64,000 bases of DNA, taken from Marinobacterium zhoushanense. Lineage in GTDB: Bacteria > Pseudomonadota > Gammaproteobacteria > Pseudomonadales > Balneatricaceae. The notes under the pieces are model-generated. The model had not been told where the DNA came from and made no database searches. It saw only the letters and a list, made by a program, of their open reading frames with translations. Positions 53,615-64,000 of the stretch are shown here, piece by piece. Where the stretch lies: NCBI RefSeq assembly GCF_014641945.1, contig NZ_BMIJ01000006.1:1-64000 (forward strand), read 5' to 3'. Each line of letters opens with the position of its first letter. The stretch's first letter is position 1. The translations under genes were made by a program, and so were the position numbers.

Positions 53615-54091
53615 TTAGTTCTGTGTAGATGACTCGCCGGTGCGTGCCTTCAGATAGGCGTTGTAGTCCGGTATCCGGCGCTGATAAGCCCCCGTCAGGT
53701 AGCGGGAGGCGAAGATGAAGTCGGCCGAGGCCTCGTTGCAGGCGACCGGGATGTTCCAGACCGCGGCAAGGCGCAGAAGCGCCTTGACGTCCGGGTCGTG
53801 CGGCTGGGCATCAAGCGGATCCCAGAAGAAGATCAGCAGGTCGATCTCGCCTTCGGCGATCCGGGCGCCCAACTGCTGATCGCCGCCCATCGGGCCGCTG
53901 AGCAGGGACGCAACCGGCAGTCCGAGCTGCTTGCTCAGTCGGTTGCCGGTGGTACCGGTGGCGTAGAGCCGATGCTTGGCCAGCTCCGCCTTGTGCCGGT
54001 CGGCCCAGGCGAGCAGGTCGGGTTTGCGGTTGTCGTGCGCGACCAGTGCGATCCGTTTCTCGCCGGGCATCGCGACCTCTGTGGTATGCAT
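53615..54091 (-). CDS. mgsA: Methylglyoxal synthase
   Basis: A 158-aa enzyme turning dihydroxyacetone phosphate into methylglyoxal and phosphate. [23 protein letters not shown] and [20 protein letters not shown] (with the catalytic Asp) match MgsA. GGAGG precedes ATG 54091; ATG 54070 is a shorter alternative. It lies between eno and the aldo/keto reductase gene, so the bypass is wired into the lower-glycolysis operon. Confidence 0.94.
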   Translation of the reverse strand: MHTTEVAMPGEKRIALVAHDNRKPDLLAWADRHKAELAKHRLYATGTTGNRLSKQLGLPVASLLSGPMGGDQQLGARIAEGEIDLLIFFWDPLDAQPHDPDVKALLRLAAVWNIPVACNEASADFIFASRYLTGAYQRRIPDYNAYLKARTGESSTQN

Positions 54092-54118
54092 CGGCTCAAG
54101 CCTCCGGTTACGGGCCTT

Positions 54119-55578
<1,460 letters not shown>

Positions 55579-55598
55579 AGGTTCCTCCGTTATTCTTG

Positions 55599-57047
55599 TT
55601 AGCGTATTTGGTCGCCCACGCGGACGATCTTCAGGGTGTTGGTGCCGCCCTGGGCATTGAGATAATCGCCCTTGGTGATCAGTACCAGATCGCCTTTGCT
55701 AACTACCTCGCGTCGAACCAGCTCATCCACTGCCAGTTGATTGATCTCGGCGGCAGGCAGGTTGGCGGTGTCGAAGGGGACCGTTTTCACGCCGCGGTAG
55801 AGTGCGACGCGATACTGGGTATCCGGATGGCGTGAGTAGGCGAAGATCGGTTGCGGTGAGCGGATGCGTGACATCAGCAGCGGTGTGGCGCCGGTCTCGG
55901 TCATGCAGATGATCGCCTTGACCCCCTCTAGATGGTTGGCCGCGTACATCGCCGACAGCGCAATCGACTCGTCGATATGTCTAAAGGACTCGCTCAGGCG
56001 GTGTTTCGATTTATGTGCCTGCGGATGTTTTTCGGCGCCGATGATCACCCGCGCCATCGCTTCCACGGTCTCGATCGGGTAGGCGCCGGCGGCGGTTTCC
56101 GCCGACAGCATCACCGCGTCGGTGCCGTCGAGCACGGCGTTGGCCACGTCGAATACTTCGGCACGGGTCGGCATCGGTTGGGTGATCATCGACTCCATCA
56201 TCTGGGTGGCGGTGATCACCAGTCGGTTCAGGGTGCGGGCGCGGCTGATGATATGCTTCTGCACCCCGATCAGCTCGGCATCGCCGATCTCGACGCCGAG
56301 ATCGCCGCGCGCCACCATTACCGCTTCCGATGCGAGGATGATCTCATCCAGCACCTTGGGATCCTGCACGGTTTCCGCGCGCTCGATCTTGGCCACCAGC
56401 CCCGCCTTGCCGCCCGCGGCCCGCAGTAGCTCGCGCGCCTGGTTCATGTCGGCGGCGCTGCGGGGGAAAGAGACGGCGAGGTAGTCCACGCCGATCTCGG
56501 CCGCGGTCTTGATATCGGCGAAATCCTTCTCGGTCAGCGCTCCGGCCGAGAGTCCGCCGCCCTTGCGGTTGATCCCCTTGTTGTTGGAGAGCGGGCCGCC
56601 GATCAGGACCTCGCACTGAATACGGCTGCCTTCGACAGCGACCACTTCGAGTTCGACGCGGCCATCGTCGAGCAGCAGGATGTCGCCCGGATTACTGTCG
56701 CTGACCAGCTCTTCGTAGTCGATACCGACGCAGGTGGCATCGCCTGCGTTCTTGTCCAGTGCAGCGTCAAGGTCGAAGCGCTGCCCCTTGGTCAGCTGTA
56801 CCTTGGTCTCCGCGAAGCGAGCGATGCGGATCTTTGGGCCCTGCAGGTCGCCCAGTACGGCGACGTAGCGACCATGCTTGGCGCCAAACTCGCGCACCAG
56901 CGAAGCCCGGCGCTGGTGATCCTGCGGACTGCCGTGGGAAAAGTTCAGACGCACCACGTTGACGCCGGCCTTGACCAGCGCCTCTATCGCTTCAGGCGTG
57001 TCGGTGGCGGGTCCCAGTGTTGCGACTATCTTGGTCCTGCGTTGCAT
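55599..57047 (-). CDS. pyk: Pyruvate kinase
   Basis: A 482-aa PykA/PykF-type enzyme: [27 protein letters not shown], the active-site region [13 protein letters not shown], and [11 protein letters not shown]. It makes ATP and pyruvate from phosphoenolpyruvate. Only 4 bp separate it from gap, so both are on one transcript. Full length. Confidence 0.95.
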   Translation of the reverse strand: MQRRTKIVATLGPATDTPEAIEALVKAGVNVVRLNFSHGSPQDHQRRASLVREFGAKHGRYVAVLGDLQGPKIRIARFAETKVQLTKGQRFDLDAALDKNAGDATCVGIDYEELVSDSNPGDILLLDDGRVELEVVAVEGSRIQCEVLIGGPLSNNKGINRKGGGLSAGALTEKDFADIKTAAEIGVDYLAVSFPRSAADMNQARELLRAAGGKAGLVAKIERAETVQDPKVLDEIILASEAVMVARGDLGVEIGDAELIGVQKHIISRARTLNRLVITATQMMESMITQPMPTRAEVFDVANAVLDGTDAVMLSAETAAGAYPIETVEAMARVIIGAEKHPQAHKSKHRLSESFRHIDESIALSAMYAANHLEGVKAIICMTETGATPLLMSRIRSPQPIFAYSRHPDTQYRVALYRGVKTVPFDTANLPAAEINQLAVDELVRREVVSKGDLVLITKGDYLNAQGGTNTLKIVRVGDQIR

Positions 57048-57051
57048 CGTC

Positions 57052-58062
57052 TCAGGCCTCTGCTTGCATCAGTGCCAGCGTGTTGTCCAGCATTCGGTTG
57101 GAGAAACCCCACTCGTTGTCATACCAGCTCATCACCTTGACCAGGCGGCCGTTCACGCGGGTCTGGCTTGCATCGAAGATGGAGGAGTGGGGGTTGTGGT
57201 TGAAGTCCACCGATACCAGCGGCAGTTTGTTGACCTCCAGTACGCCCTTGAGCGCACCCTTGGCCGCCTCCTCGATCACCGCGTTGACCTCTTCGACGCT
57301 GGTGTCGCGTCCGGCTTCGAAGGTCAGATCCACCAGCGATACGTTGATGGTCGGTACGCGCACTGCCATGCCGTCCAGGCGGCCGTTCAGTTCCGGCAGC
57401 ACCAGGCCCACGGCAGCGGCGGCGCCGGTCTTGGTCGGGATCATCGAGTGCGCGGCGGCGCGGGCACGGTACAGGTCCGAGTGGTAGACATCCGACAGCT
57501 TCTGGTCGTTGGTGTAGGAGTGGATGGTGGTCATCAAACCGTTATTGATGCCGATGGCGTCATGCAGCGGCTTGGCGATCGGTGCCAGGCAGTTGGTGGT
57601 GCAGGAGGCGTTGGAGATGATCTGGTGCTCGGCGGTCAGTACGTTCTGGTTGATACCGTAAACGATGGTGGCGTCTGCGCCATTGGCCGGAGCGGAGATG
57701 ATCACCTTGCGGGCGCCGGCTTCCAGGTGAGCGGCGGCTTTTTCCCGTGCGGTGAACAGGCCGGTGCACTCATACACCACATCGACCTCAAGCGCTTTCC
57801 ACGGCAGCTTGGCCGGGTCGCGCTCGGCGATGATGCGGATACTGTCGCCGTTGACGATCAGGTTGTCGCCATCCACCGAAACTTCGCCGTTGAAGCGACC
57901 GTGCACGGTGTCGAAACGGGTCAGGTGAGCGTTGATCTCGGCATCGCCGAGGTCGTTGATCGCGACGATCTGGATCTGTTCACGTTTGCCGGATTCATAC
58001 AGCGCGCGCAGTACATTGCGACCAATGCGTCCATAACCGTTGATTGCGACTCGAATGCTCAT
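57052..58062 (-). CDS. gap: Glyceraldehyde-3-phosphate dehydrogenase, type I
   Basis: A 336-aa NAD-linked dehydrogenase: Rossmann start [19 protein letters not shown], active site [12 protein letters not shown] and C-terminal [16 protein letters not shown]. First gene of the operon gap-pyk-sORF-eno-mgsA-yghZ. A HexR box and a sigma-70-like promoter lie directly upstream, so it is expected to be repressed by HexR and induced when Entner-Doudoroff intermediates rise. Confidence 0.95.
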   Translation of the reverse strand: MSIRVAINGYGRIGRNVLRALYESGKREQIQIVAINDLGDAEINAHLTRFDTVHGRFNGEVSVDGDNLIVNGDSIRIIAERDPAKLPWKALEVDVVYECTGLFTAREKAAAHLEAGARKVIISAPANGADATIVYGINQNVLTAEHQIISNASCTTNCLAPIAKPLHDAIGINNGLMTTIHSYTNDQKLSDVYHSDLYRARAAAHSMIPTKTGAAAAVGLVLPELNGRLDGMAVRVPTINVSLVDLTFEAGRDTSVEEVNAVIEEAAKGALKGVLEVNKLPLVSVDFNHNPHSSIFDASQTRVNGRLVKVMSWYDNEWGFSNRMLDNTLALMQAEA

Positions 58063-58099
58063 CAGATACCTCGATTGTTATTGGGGTGTGAGATCTTTA

Positions 58100-58114
58100 G
58101 GTAGTAAAATTACA
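58100..58114. promoter_or_regulatory. HexR operator of the gap operon
   Basis: GGTAGTAAAATTACA matches the HexR consensus TGTARTWWWAYTACA at 14 of 15 positions. It covers the expected +1 region just after the gap -10 element, a good position for repression. Confidence 0.82.
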
Positions 58115-58117
58115 TAT

Positions 58118-58146
58118 TTTATCGCCTTATTTTGATCTCAAGTCAA
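58118..58146 (-). promoter_or_regulatory. Sigma-70-like promoter of the gap operon
   Basis: On the minus strand TTGACT (-35, 58141-58146) and GATAAA (-10, 58118-58123) are separated by 17 bases. The HexR box lies right after it. Confidence 0.6.
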
Positions 58147-58461
58147 ATTTATATTTGTTTTATTACGTAATGTTTTCATTGTTTCTCGCTATGCGTAACT
58201 AATGGCAGGCATTGCGGGGACAGGTTGCCCGGTCCATGTGAGCACGGAGTTTGGCATCTGTTGGGCGGGGGAGGCGCTCGCTCTTCCGGTCATGGAAAGT
58301 GAGTGGAGGAGGTAAGTTTCTTACATATTTGTTATTCTGCGGTACAAGAGCCTCTTCGATGTTGTGAAAACTACTAGTAATTAGGTAGTAGTGGCGAGTC
58401 GCCAGTTACCACGGAGCGGAGAGGGGCGGTATGTCAGTTTTGTTGAGGTGTGGTCGATCGG
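58147..58461. other. gap-hexR divergent intergenic region
   Basis: No gene. AT-rich near gap, including an ATTACGTAAT palindrome (58171-58180). Imperfect TAGTA direct repeats lie at about 58374-58390 (CTACTAGTAATTAGGTAGTAGT), which contain a half-like HexR motif (AAACTAC). A second, weaker HexR site for hexR itself is possible but I cannot support it. Confidence 0.45.
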
Positions 58462-59325
58462 ATGAATTCATTCAATATATTGCAGCAGATTACGTCAGCC
58501 CTGGAGTCTTTGAATCGCTCCGAGCGCAAGGTGGCCGATGTGATCTTGTCCGATCCTCAGGCGGCGACCCGCTCCTCGATCGCCACCCTGGCCAAGGCGG
58601 CACAGGTCAGTGAGCCGACCGTCAACCGTTTCTGCAAGCGCTTCAATACGGCGGGCTTTCCCGATTTCAAGCTGAACCTGGCGCAGGCGCTTGCCAGCGG
58701 CGTACCCTATGTCAATCGCAATGTGGAAGCGGACGACACCGCCGACAGCTATTCGCCGAAAATCTTTGAAGCGACCATCGCCAGCCTGGCCTACGCGAAG
58801 GAGAAGATCAGCCCTGCGGTCGTAAACCGGGCCGTCGATCAGCTGATTCAGGCCAAGCAGATACTGTTCTTCGGTCTCGGGGCCTCGGGGCCGGTGGCCC
58901 AGGATGCGCAGCACAAGTTCTTCCGCTTCAATATTCCCGTCGCGGCCTATGATGATGTGCTGATGCAGCGGATGGTGGCGGCAGCCTCAGGTACCGGCGA
59001 TGTCATCGTCATCATCTCCTACACCGGACGTACCCGTGAACTGGTGGATATTGCCGAGCTGGCGCGCGCTAGCGGCGCCACGGTTATCGGTATCACCGCA
59101 CCGAACTCGCCGCTGGCCAGGCACTGTACGGTCGTGCTCGATGTCGAGGCGCCGGAGGATACCGATGTGTACATGCCGATGACCTCCCGTATCGTACACC
59201 TGACCGTCATCGATATCCTGGCTACCGGGGTCACCTTGCGCCGTGGTCCGGACTTTCTGCGTCACTTGAAGGCGATCAAGGACAGCTTGAAAGAGACTCG
59301 CTACCCGGCTGAGCCGCGGGTATAG
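58462..59325 (+). CDS. hexR: HexR transcriptional regulator (RpiR family)
   Basis: A 287-aa repressor of central carbon genes: N-terminal RpiR HTH ([33 protein letters not shown]) and a C-terminal SIS sugar-phosphate domain ([33 protein letters not shown]). In Pseudomonas it is released from DNA by 2-keto-3-deoxy-6-phosphogluconate. Start at ATG 58462 ([10 protein letters not shown]), where Pseudomonas HexR begins; GTG 58450 is the alternative. Divergent from gap, its predicted target. Confidence 0.94.
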   Translation: MNSFNILQQITSALESLNRSERKVADVILSDPQAATRSSIATLAKAAQVSEPTVNRFCKRFNTAGFPDFKLNLAQALASGVPYVNRNVEADDTADSYSPKIFEATIASLAYAKEKISPAVVNRAVDQLIQAKQILFFGLGASGPVAQDAQHKFFRFNIPVAAYDDVLMQRMVAAASGTGDVIVIISYTGRTRELVDIAELARASGATVIGITAPNSPLARHCTVVLDVEAPEDTDVYMPMTSRIVHLTVIDILATGVTLRRGPDFLRHLKAIKDSLKETRYPAEPRV

Positions 59326-59359
59326 CGGTAGCCTGGTATCTCCAGCGTAAGGGAAGGGC

Positions 59360-61552
59360 TCAGTCGGAGCCTTTTTCCTCACGCAGCAGCTGTTCTTTCA
59401 GAACACTGTTTTCCTGCTTCAATTTCTGCTCGCTGACGCGCAATTCGAATGCTTTCTTATACTCCTGATCCAGGCGCTGGTTGAGTTCATCCAGACCTTT
59501 GCGCTGCTGTTCATTCTCACGCTCCAGTTGTTCAATCCGGCGCTGCAATGCGATCAGTTGTGAAAGATCTGCCGCCTGGTGGTCCCGTTTTGACTCTTCG
59601 AGGTTTTCAAGCGTGGGGTGTAGCTCGCTGAACAGATGGCTGTAGAGTGCCTTCAGGTCGGACTCTTCACGCTCCGAGTAGCGGACGCCGTTGGCGACGA
59701 CACTGTGTGCAGCTGCTGCGCCGATAGAGCCGGCGAGCAAGCGCTCCAGCATGCGGTGGAACTCCATCAATTCGATAACGGTAATTTGCTTTCTGTTACC
59801 CGTCTGGAGGTTTTCGCGCAGCAGGTTGAGTGTGCTTCTGACTTTGTTTGGATGTAGGTAACGGGTCAGTACCGATTGGGCTTCGGTGATTTTGGGTTCC
59901 AGGTCGATATAAGCAGTCATGCCGGTGGGACGTGCGCGTGTATGCACAGGATTGCCGCGCATACATTCGAGCAGTTCATCCGTTAGCCTTCGCTCGGTTT
60001 TGTCGGAGTGGAAGAGTCGGCTGAACAGCCAATAGGCCACGATATTGAATATTAATGACCAGAATACGCTGTGGCTGAGCGGAGAAAATATCTCCATACC
60101 AAACAGGTGTTGGGGGCGGAGCAGGGCGATGCCGAAAGGTCCATCCGTCAGAATCTGAGCGCTGAGCCAGCCTTCGGCAACCCATGCGGGCAGCACCAGG
60201 GTGTAGAACCAGAGTGCGAAGCCGCAGGCCAGTCCCCAGAAAGCGCCGTGACTGTTACCGCCTCTCCAGAACAGACCGATTAACATGGCCGGAGCACACT
60301 GCAGAACGGCGGCGAATGAGATTACCCCCATGGCGACCAAAATGTATGACTGGCCCAGCGCAAGGGCGGTCAGGTAGGCACCGCCCAGAATCAGTGCAAC
60401 CATGGCCCAGCGCAGTTGCAGCCCCCAGCTACGCAAGGCTTCGAGCACAGGAAGGCGTTCGCAGAGGGGGAGTATCAGGTGATTGGAAGCCATGGTGGCC
60501 AGCGTCATCGTGGTGATAAGGATCATGCCGGTGGCAGCGGCGTATCCCCCTAGAAACGACAAAAGGGTCAGGGTTTGGCTGTCCGCCAGTTGCGGAATCA
60601 TCAGCATGAATCGGTCGCCGTGTTCGGCGGGAATACCCAGCAATAGGCCTGCGCCGGTGATCGGGATAACGAACAGGCTGATCAGCAGGGTGTAGAGGGG
60701 CATGGCCCATATCAGAGTCCGCAGGTGGCTGCTGTCGCTGTTTTCGACCACCGCGACATGGAACTGTCTGGGGAGGCAGAAAAAGCCGGCAAACCCCAGC
60801 AGGATCAGCGTTATCCAGTCGACCGGGGCGTGTTCGCCGGTACCGGGGCTGAGAACCGTGGTGTTACCGCTCTGTCTGAGCTGCTGAAAGATATCGCCGG
60901 GACCATCAAACAGGTGGAAGGTGATAAAGCCACCGATGATCAGCATGGCGCCGAGCTTGACCACACACTCCACCGCCAGGGCGGCGATCATGCCCTGGTG
61001 TCTTTCGGTGGGGTCGAGCCTGCGGACGCCGAACAGGATGGTAAACAGGATCATCAGAACGGTGACCAGCAGGCCCGCCATATTCCACTCGGCCTCTCCT
61101 CCCTGGCCGGGGGCAATGACACTCAGCGAATCGGTCACCGCCTTGATCTGCAGTGCGATATAGGGCAGCAGGCCAAAAAGCGCAATCAGCGTAACCAGCG
61201 CTGCGATCGACTGTGAATGACGGTAGCGGGTGGCGATAAAGTCGGCGATGCTGGTGATGCGGTACACCTCCTTGGCGCGCACTATCCGTATCGATATCAC
61301 GCCAACCAGCGATGAGCCCAACATGGTACCCAGGTAGATAGCCATAAACTGCAGGCCCGATGCGGCGGCAAACCCGACACTGCCGTAGTAGGTCCAGGAG
61401 GTAAAGATAACCGCTTGTGAAAGCACATAGGGCCAGCGGGAGGTAAAACGAAAACGGCCGGTCGCGATTCGGTGCTCTACCCACTGGGCCAGTGCGAACA
61501 GCACGCCCATGTAGATTAGCACCAGCAGTAGTACGGTCAGCGGAGAAAACAT
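59360..61552 (-). CDS. Sodium/solute symporter-like protein with STAC domain, no kinase
   Basis: A 730-aa protein. About thirteen helices (1-500) of the SSS family with MAIYLGTMLGSSLVGVISIR and FAATRYRHSQS-like loops resemble the sensor-kinase CbrA. Next is a STAC domain (about 560-640; ITVIELMEFHRMLERLLAGS). The final 90 residues are a coiled coil (LIALQRRIEQLERENEQQRK). In CbrA-type proteins a histidine kinase follows STAC; here the protein ends in coiled coil at residue 730 and no kinase, PAS or His-box is present. It may be a transporter that signals to a separate partner. No ribosome site is strong at ATG 61552. Confidence 0.82.
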   Translation of the reverse strand: MFSPLTVLLLVLIYMGVLFALAQWVEHRIATGRFRFTSRWPYVLSQAVIFTSWTYYGSVGFAAASGLQFMAIYLGTMLGSSLVGVISIRIVRAKEVYRITSIADFIATRYRHSQSIAALVTLIALFGLLPYIALQIKAVTDSLSVIAPGQGGEAEWNMAGLLVTVLMILFTILFGVRRLDPTERHQGMIAALAVECVVKLGAMLIIGGFITFHLFDGPGDIFQQLRQSGNTTVLSPGTGEHAPVDWITLILLGFAGFFCLPRQFHVAVVENSDSSHLRTLIWAMPLYTLLISLFVIPITGAGLLLGIPAEHGDRFMLMIPQLADSQTLTLLSFLGGYAAATGMILITTMTLATMASNHLILPLCERLPVLEALRSWGLQLRWAMVALILGGAYLTALALGQSYILVAMGVISFAAVLQCAPAMLIGLFWRGGNSHGAFWGLACGFALWFYTLVLPAWVAEGWLSAQILTDGPFGIALLRPQHLFGMEIFSPLSHSVFWSLIFNIVAYWLFSRLFHSDKTERRLTDELLECMRGNPVHTRARPTGMTAYIDLEPKITEAQSVLTRYLHPNKVRSTLNLLRENLQTGNRKQITVIELMEFHRMLERLLAGSIGAAAAHSVVANGVRYSEREESDLKALYSHLFSELHPTLENLEESKRDHQAADLSQLIALQRRIEQLERENEQQRKGLDELNQRLDQEYKKAFELRVSEQKLKQENSVLKEQLLREEKGSD

Positions 61553-61625
61553 CGCCAGGTAACTCCCGGCTTGGAACAGGGTTTACTAACAGTATTGGCA
61601 GTAGAGGGGAGGGCTGCAACCGGAC

Positions 61626-61692
61626 GGAAAAAACAAAGCCCTGCATAAGGCAGGGCTCTGTCTACATAATCAATGGTGGTGAGGGGTGGATT
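61626..61692. repeat. Direct repeat copy 1: terminator plus 19 nt of a tRNA-Tyr 3' end
   Basis: Matches 61800-61866 at 65 of 67 positions. It contains the hairpin AGCCCTGC/GCAGGGCT (61638-61655) and then the last 19 nt of a tRNA-Tyr gene (61674-61692), broken off inside the T loop. The 107 bp between the two copies are not tRNA-like as a whole, although CTCGAACCACC near 61756 recalls a T arm. Confidence 0.82.
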
Positions 61693-61799
61693 GTACCCCT
61701 TCGGGCCGTTGTGCTGCGCTGCAGCTCAACGTCGTCTCGCGCTGTTGGCGCTCGGCTCGAACCACCTTCGGCGGTTCTCATCCACCCGGAGATTCAGGT

Positions 61800-61866
61800 G
61801 GAAAAAACAAAGCCCTGCACAAGGCAGGGCTCTGTCTACATTATCAATGGTGGTGAGGGGTGGATT
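61800..61866. repeat. Direct repeat copy 2, overlapping the intact tRNA-Tyr 3' end
   Basis: Same 67-bp unit as 61626-61692 with two mismatches; here it continues into the complete tRNA gene. Confidence 0.82.
61803..61829 (-). terminator. tRNA-Tyr terminator
   Basis: Minus-strand AGCCCTGC-CTTGT-GCAGGGCT is followed by TTGTTTTTT, 19 bp after the tRNA 3' end. The same structure is present again at 61629-61655. Confidence 0.8.
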
Positions 61867-61931
61867 CGAACCACCGAAGCTCGCGCGTCAGATTTACAGT
61901 CTGATCCCTTTGGCCACTCGGGAACCTCACC
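61848..61931 (-). tRNA. tRNA-Tyr (anticodon GTA)
   Basis: An 84-nt class II tRNA with encoded CCA. The acceptor GGTGAGG pairs with CCTCACC; the anticodon arm is TCAGA-CTGTAAA-TCTGA with GTA; the long variable arm is CGCGCGAGCTTC-like; the T arm is GGTGG-TTCGAAT-CCACC. The tRNA reads tyrosine UAU/UAC codons. Confidence 0.96.
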
Positions 61932-61942
61932 AGAGGGCGCGT

Positions 61943-61971
61943 ATGTTAGAGCTATGGCGTGTGCTTGTAAA
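61943..61971 (-). promoter_or_regulatory. tRNA-Tyr promoter
   Basis: Minus-strand TTTACA (-35, 61966-61971) and TAACAT (-10, 61943-61948) are 17 bases apart. They are followed by the GC-rich stretch ACGCGCCC, the kind of discriminator linked to stringent control. Confidence 0.7.
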
Positions 61972-62163
61972 GCGTCCATCGACGATATTAACCGGCTTTT
62001 TTGACGTGCATGGGATGTGTGAAAAATGGTGCTGGAATGAAAAAAAATCTTCTGTATCCTGCACCGCCGTTGGAGCCCTGCAATTGCGCGGTTTTGTTGA
62101 GTTTGGAGTGGTCGCCTACCTCCACTTGCGATGAAATTCAACTCTTGAAATAAACCGGATGCT

Positions 62164-62177
62164 CACTATATTTAGTG
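62164..62177. promoter_or_regulatory. NrdR box 1 upstream of nrdA
   Basis: CACTATATTTAGTG fits the NrdR consensus dyad (CACwATATnTwGTG-like), 162 bp upstream of the nrdA start. Confidence 0.82.
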
Positions 62178-62194
62178 CTCTTAAATAGAAGTCG

Positions 62195-62208
62195 TACTAG
62201 ATGTTGTG
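62195..62208. promoter_or_regulatory. NrdR box 2 upstream of nrdA
   Basis: TACTAGATGTTGTG is a weaker copy, 31 bp start-to-start from box 1 (three helical turns), the spacing seen in paired NrdR operators. No other gene lies between the tRNA promoter and nrdA; the short open frames there are not supported. Confidence 0.75.
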
Positions 62209-62339
62209 CTTTGGTGGTTTTTTGACCACTGGTATACAAAGGCGTGGCATCGAATATAACGACCAATAATTATCGGCTGAAGGACCGGCTCGAAACTGGT
62301 CCTTCGGTTGTTATCCACGCTTTCGACTGAGGGATGGGC

Positions 62340-64000
62340 ATGCAGCAAGATCTGATGGTAACCAAACGCGACGGGCGGCGGGAATCGATCGATCTCGAGA
62401 AGATTCACCGGGTCATCATCTGGGCCGCAGATGGGCTGGAAAATGTTTCGGTTTCACAGGTTGAGCTTAAGGCCCACCTGCAGTTCTACGATGGTATCAA
62501 GACCTCCGATATCCACGAGACGCTGATCAAGTCAGCGGCTGACCTTATCTCTGAAGAGGCGCCCGATTATCAATATCTGGCTGCGCGTCTGGCGATCTTC
62601 CATCTGCGCAAGCGTGCGTTCGGCAGCTTCGAGCCGCCGCACTTGTACGATCACGTGGTCAAGCTTGTCGAGGATAAGCGCTACGATCAGCACCTGCTGA
62701 CCGATTACTCGCGCGAGGAGCTCGATGAGCTCAACGCCTACCTCGATCACAGCCGCGACATGAACTTCAGTTACGCGGCAGTGAAGCAGCTCGAAGGCAA
62801 GTATCTGGTGCAGAACCGCGTCTCCGGTGAGGTGTATGAAAGTCCGCAGCTGCTCTACATGCTGGTGTCGGCCTGCCTGTTCTCCGGTTACCCGAAAGAG
62901 AAGCGCCTGGACTATGTGAAGCGTTTCTACGACGCGACCTCGCTGTTCAAACTGTCACTGCCGACGCCGATCATGGCCGGCGTGCGCACGCCGACGCGTC
63001 AGTTCAGCTCCTGCGTACTGATCGAGACTGATGACAGTCTGGACTCCATCAATGCCACCGCGGCGGCGATCGTGAAGTACGTTTCCCAGCGTGCCGGTAT
63101 CGGTATCAATGCCGGTCGCATTCGTGCCCTGGGTAGCCCGATCCGTAACGGTGAAGCTTTCCACACCGGTTGTATCCCGTTCTACAAGCACTTCCAGACC
63201 GCGGTGAAGTCCTGCTCCCAGGGTGGGGTGCGCGGTGGTGCGGCAACGCTGTTCTACCCGATCTGGCATCTGGAGGTGGAATCCCTGCTGGTGCTGAAGA
63301 ACAACCGCGGTGTCGAGGAAAACCGTGTACGCCATATCGACTACGGCGTGCAGATCAACAAGCTGATGTACACGCGCCTGATCAAGGGCGAAAGCATCAC
63401 CCTGTTCAGCCCGCACGATGTGCCGGGCCTGTACGACGCCTTCTTCGCCGATCAGGATGAGTTCGAGCGTCTCTACGTCAAGTACGAGCAGGATCCGAGC
63501 ATCCGCAAGAAGACTATGAAGGCGGTCGAGCTGTTCGGTCTGCTGGCCTCCGAGCGTGCCTCTACCGGCCGTATCTATGTGCAGAACGTGGATCACTGCA
63601 ACACCCACAGCCCGTTCGATCCGGAAGTGGCGCCGGTCAAGCAGTCCAACCTCTGTCTCGAGATTGCGCTGCCGACCAAGCCGCTGAAGGATGTCAACGA
63701 TCCGGACGGCGAGATTGCCCTGTGCACGTTGTCGGCGTTTAACCTCGGTGCGCTGGAGAACCTGGACGAGCTGGAGAACCTGTCTGACCTGATCGTGCGC
63801 GCGCTTGATAGTCTGCTCGATTATCAGGACTACCCGGTACCGGCGGCCTACAATGCCACCATGGGACGTCGCACCTTGGGGGTTGGCGTGACCAACTTCG
63901 CCTACTACCTGGCCAAGCACGGTGTGCGTTACTCCGATGGCTCCGCCAATGGCCTGGTGCACAAAACCTTCGAGGCGATTCAGTACTATCTGCTGAAGGC
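62340..64000 (+). CDS. nrdA: Class Ia ribonucleotide reductase alpha subunit (3' truncated by window)
   Basis: The first 553 residues of NrdA, which reduces ribonucleoside diphosphates aerobically. It has an N-terminal ATP cone (TKRDGRRESIDLEKIHRVII) and RQFSSCVLIE with the first redox Cys. The radical-site region is QSNLCLEIALP (Asn, Cys, Glu), and ALCTLSAFNLG carries the partner Cys. The C-terminal CxxC tail and nrdB should follow beyond the window. GAGG sits 7 bases before ATG 62340; ATG 62334 is too close to it. Very close to E. coli NrdA throughout. Confidence 0.97.
   Translation, partial: MQQDLMVTKRDGRRESIDLEKIHRVIIWAADGLENVSVSQVELKAHLQFYDGIKTSDIHETLIKSAADLISEEAPDYQYLAARLAIFHLRKRAFGSFEPPHLYDHVVKLVEDKRYDQHLLTDYSREELDELNAYLDHSRDMNFSYAAVKQLEGKYLVQNRVSGEVYESPQLLYMLVSACLFSGYPKEKRLDYVKRFYDATSLFKLSLPTPIMAGVRTPTRQFSSCVLIETDDSLDSINATAAAIVKYVSQRAGIGINAGRIRALGSPIRNGEAFHTGCIPFYKHFQTAVKSCSQGGVRGGAATLFYPIWHLEVESLLVLKNNRGVEENRVRHIDYGVQINKLMYTRLIKGESITLFSPHDVPGLYDAFFADQDEFERLYVKYEQDPSIRKKTMKAVELFGLLASERASTGRIYVQNVDHCNTHSPFDPEVAPVKQSNLCLEIALPTKPLKDVNDPDGEIALCTLSAFNLGALENLDELENLSDLIVRALDSLLDYQDYPVPAAYNATMGRRTLGVGVTNFAYYLAKHGVRYSDGSANGLVHKTFEAIQYYLLK

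Noticed and set aside
58360..58395. Second HexR box near hexR
   Set aside because: Only one half (AAACTAC) resembles the consensus; too many mismatches to call.
61673..62134. 153-codon open frame running through tRNA-Tyr
   Set aside because: It translates the tRNA gene and its duplicated 3' end, a common annotation artefact.

Overview
The window looks like chromosome from a free-living, probably marine, nitrogen-fixing gammaproteobacterium of the Pseudomonadales/Oceanospirillales type. This is an inference from gene content: a Rnf1-nifLA-nifB-fdxN-nifO-nifQ block laid out as in Azotobacter and Pseudomonas stutzeri, HexR control of lower glycolysis, a LapD/LapG adhesin switch, class Ia ribonucleotide reductase with NrdR boxes, and an integron-like cassette cluster. 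I cannot name the genus from sequence alone.

Layout. (1) 1-5.6 kb: the C-terminal end of a giant adhesin, a 467-aa miniature LapA-type protein, and lapG-lapD, which control adhesin release through c-di-GMP. (2) 5.8-11.2 kb: rnfABCDGEH on the minus strand, which supplies low-potential electrons to nitrogenase. It diverges from nifLA across a control region with three NifA upstream activator sites between two opposed sigma-54 promoters. (3) 11.5-22.8 kb: nifL, nifA, an EAL-HDOD signalling gene, then a NifA/sigma-54 promoter driving nifB, fdxN, nifO, nifQ, a SagB-type oxidoreductase, a rhodanese-ankyrin fusion, a CGFS glutaredoxin, a BolA-like protein and two small proteins. The nifHDK genes are not in the window. 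(4) 22.9-28.6 kb: an EF-hand protein, hmp and norR diverging over three NorR boxes and a sigma-54 promoter, an HPP-family membrane protein coupled to norR, and an SRPBCC protein.

(5) 28.6-31.5 kb: an AT-rich run of five one-gene cassettes separated by attC-like sites with no integrase gene, i.e. a CALIN-type remnant. (6) 31.7-42.2 kb: a peptide ABC transporter, an M14-type carboxypeptidase, a LysR regulator, an Xaa-Pro dipeptidase and a transporter, together a peptide-scavenging unit. (7) 42.2-52.6 kb: a secreted protein, an ECF sigma factor overlapping an AhpD-like gene, a LysR regulator diverging from a tautomerase-DUF4865 pair, an RND efflux pair, a Dyp-type peroxidase and a thioredoxin-fold protein. 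(8) 52.6-59.3 kb: gap-pyk-(56-aa gene)-eno-mgsA-aldo/keto reductase on the minus strand, with hexR divergent and a HexR box at the gap promoter. (9) 59.4-64 kb: a symporter-STAC protein without a kinase, tRNA-Tyr with a duplicated 3' end and terminator, and the start of nrdA behind two NrdR boxes.

The most unusual items are the integron cassette cluster, the shared NifA control region, the miniature LapA, the EAL-HDOD gene inside the nif cluster, the well-supported 56-aa gene between pyk and eno, and the tRNA-Tyr 3'-end duplication.
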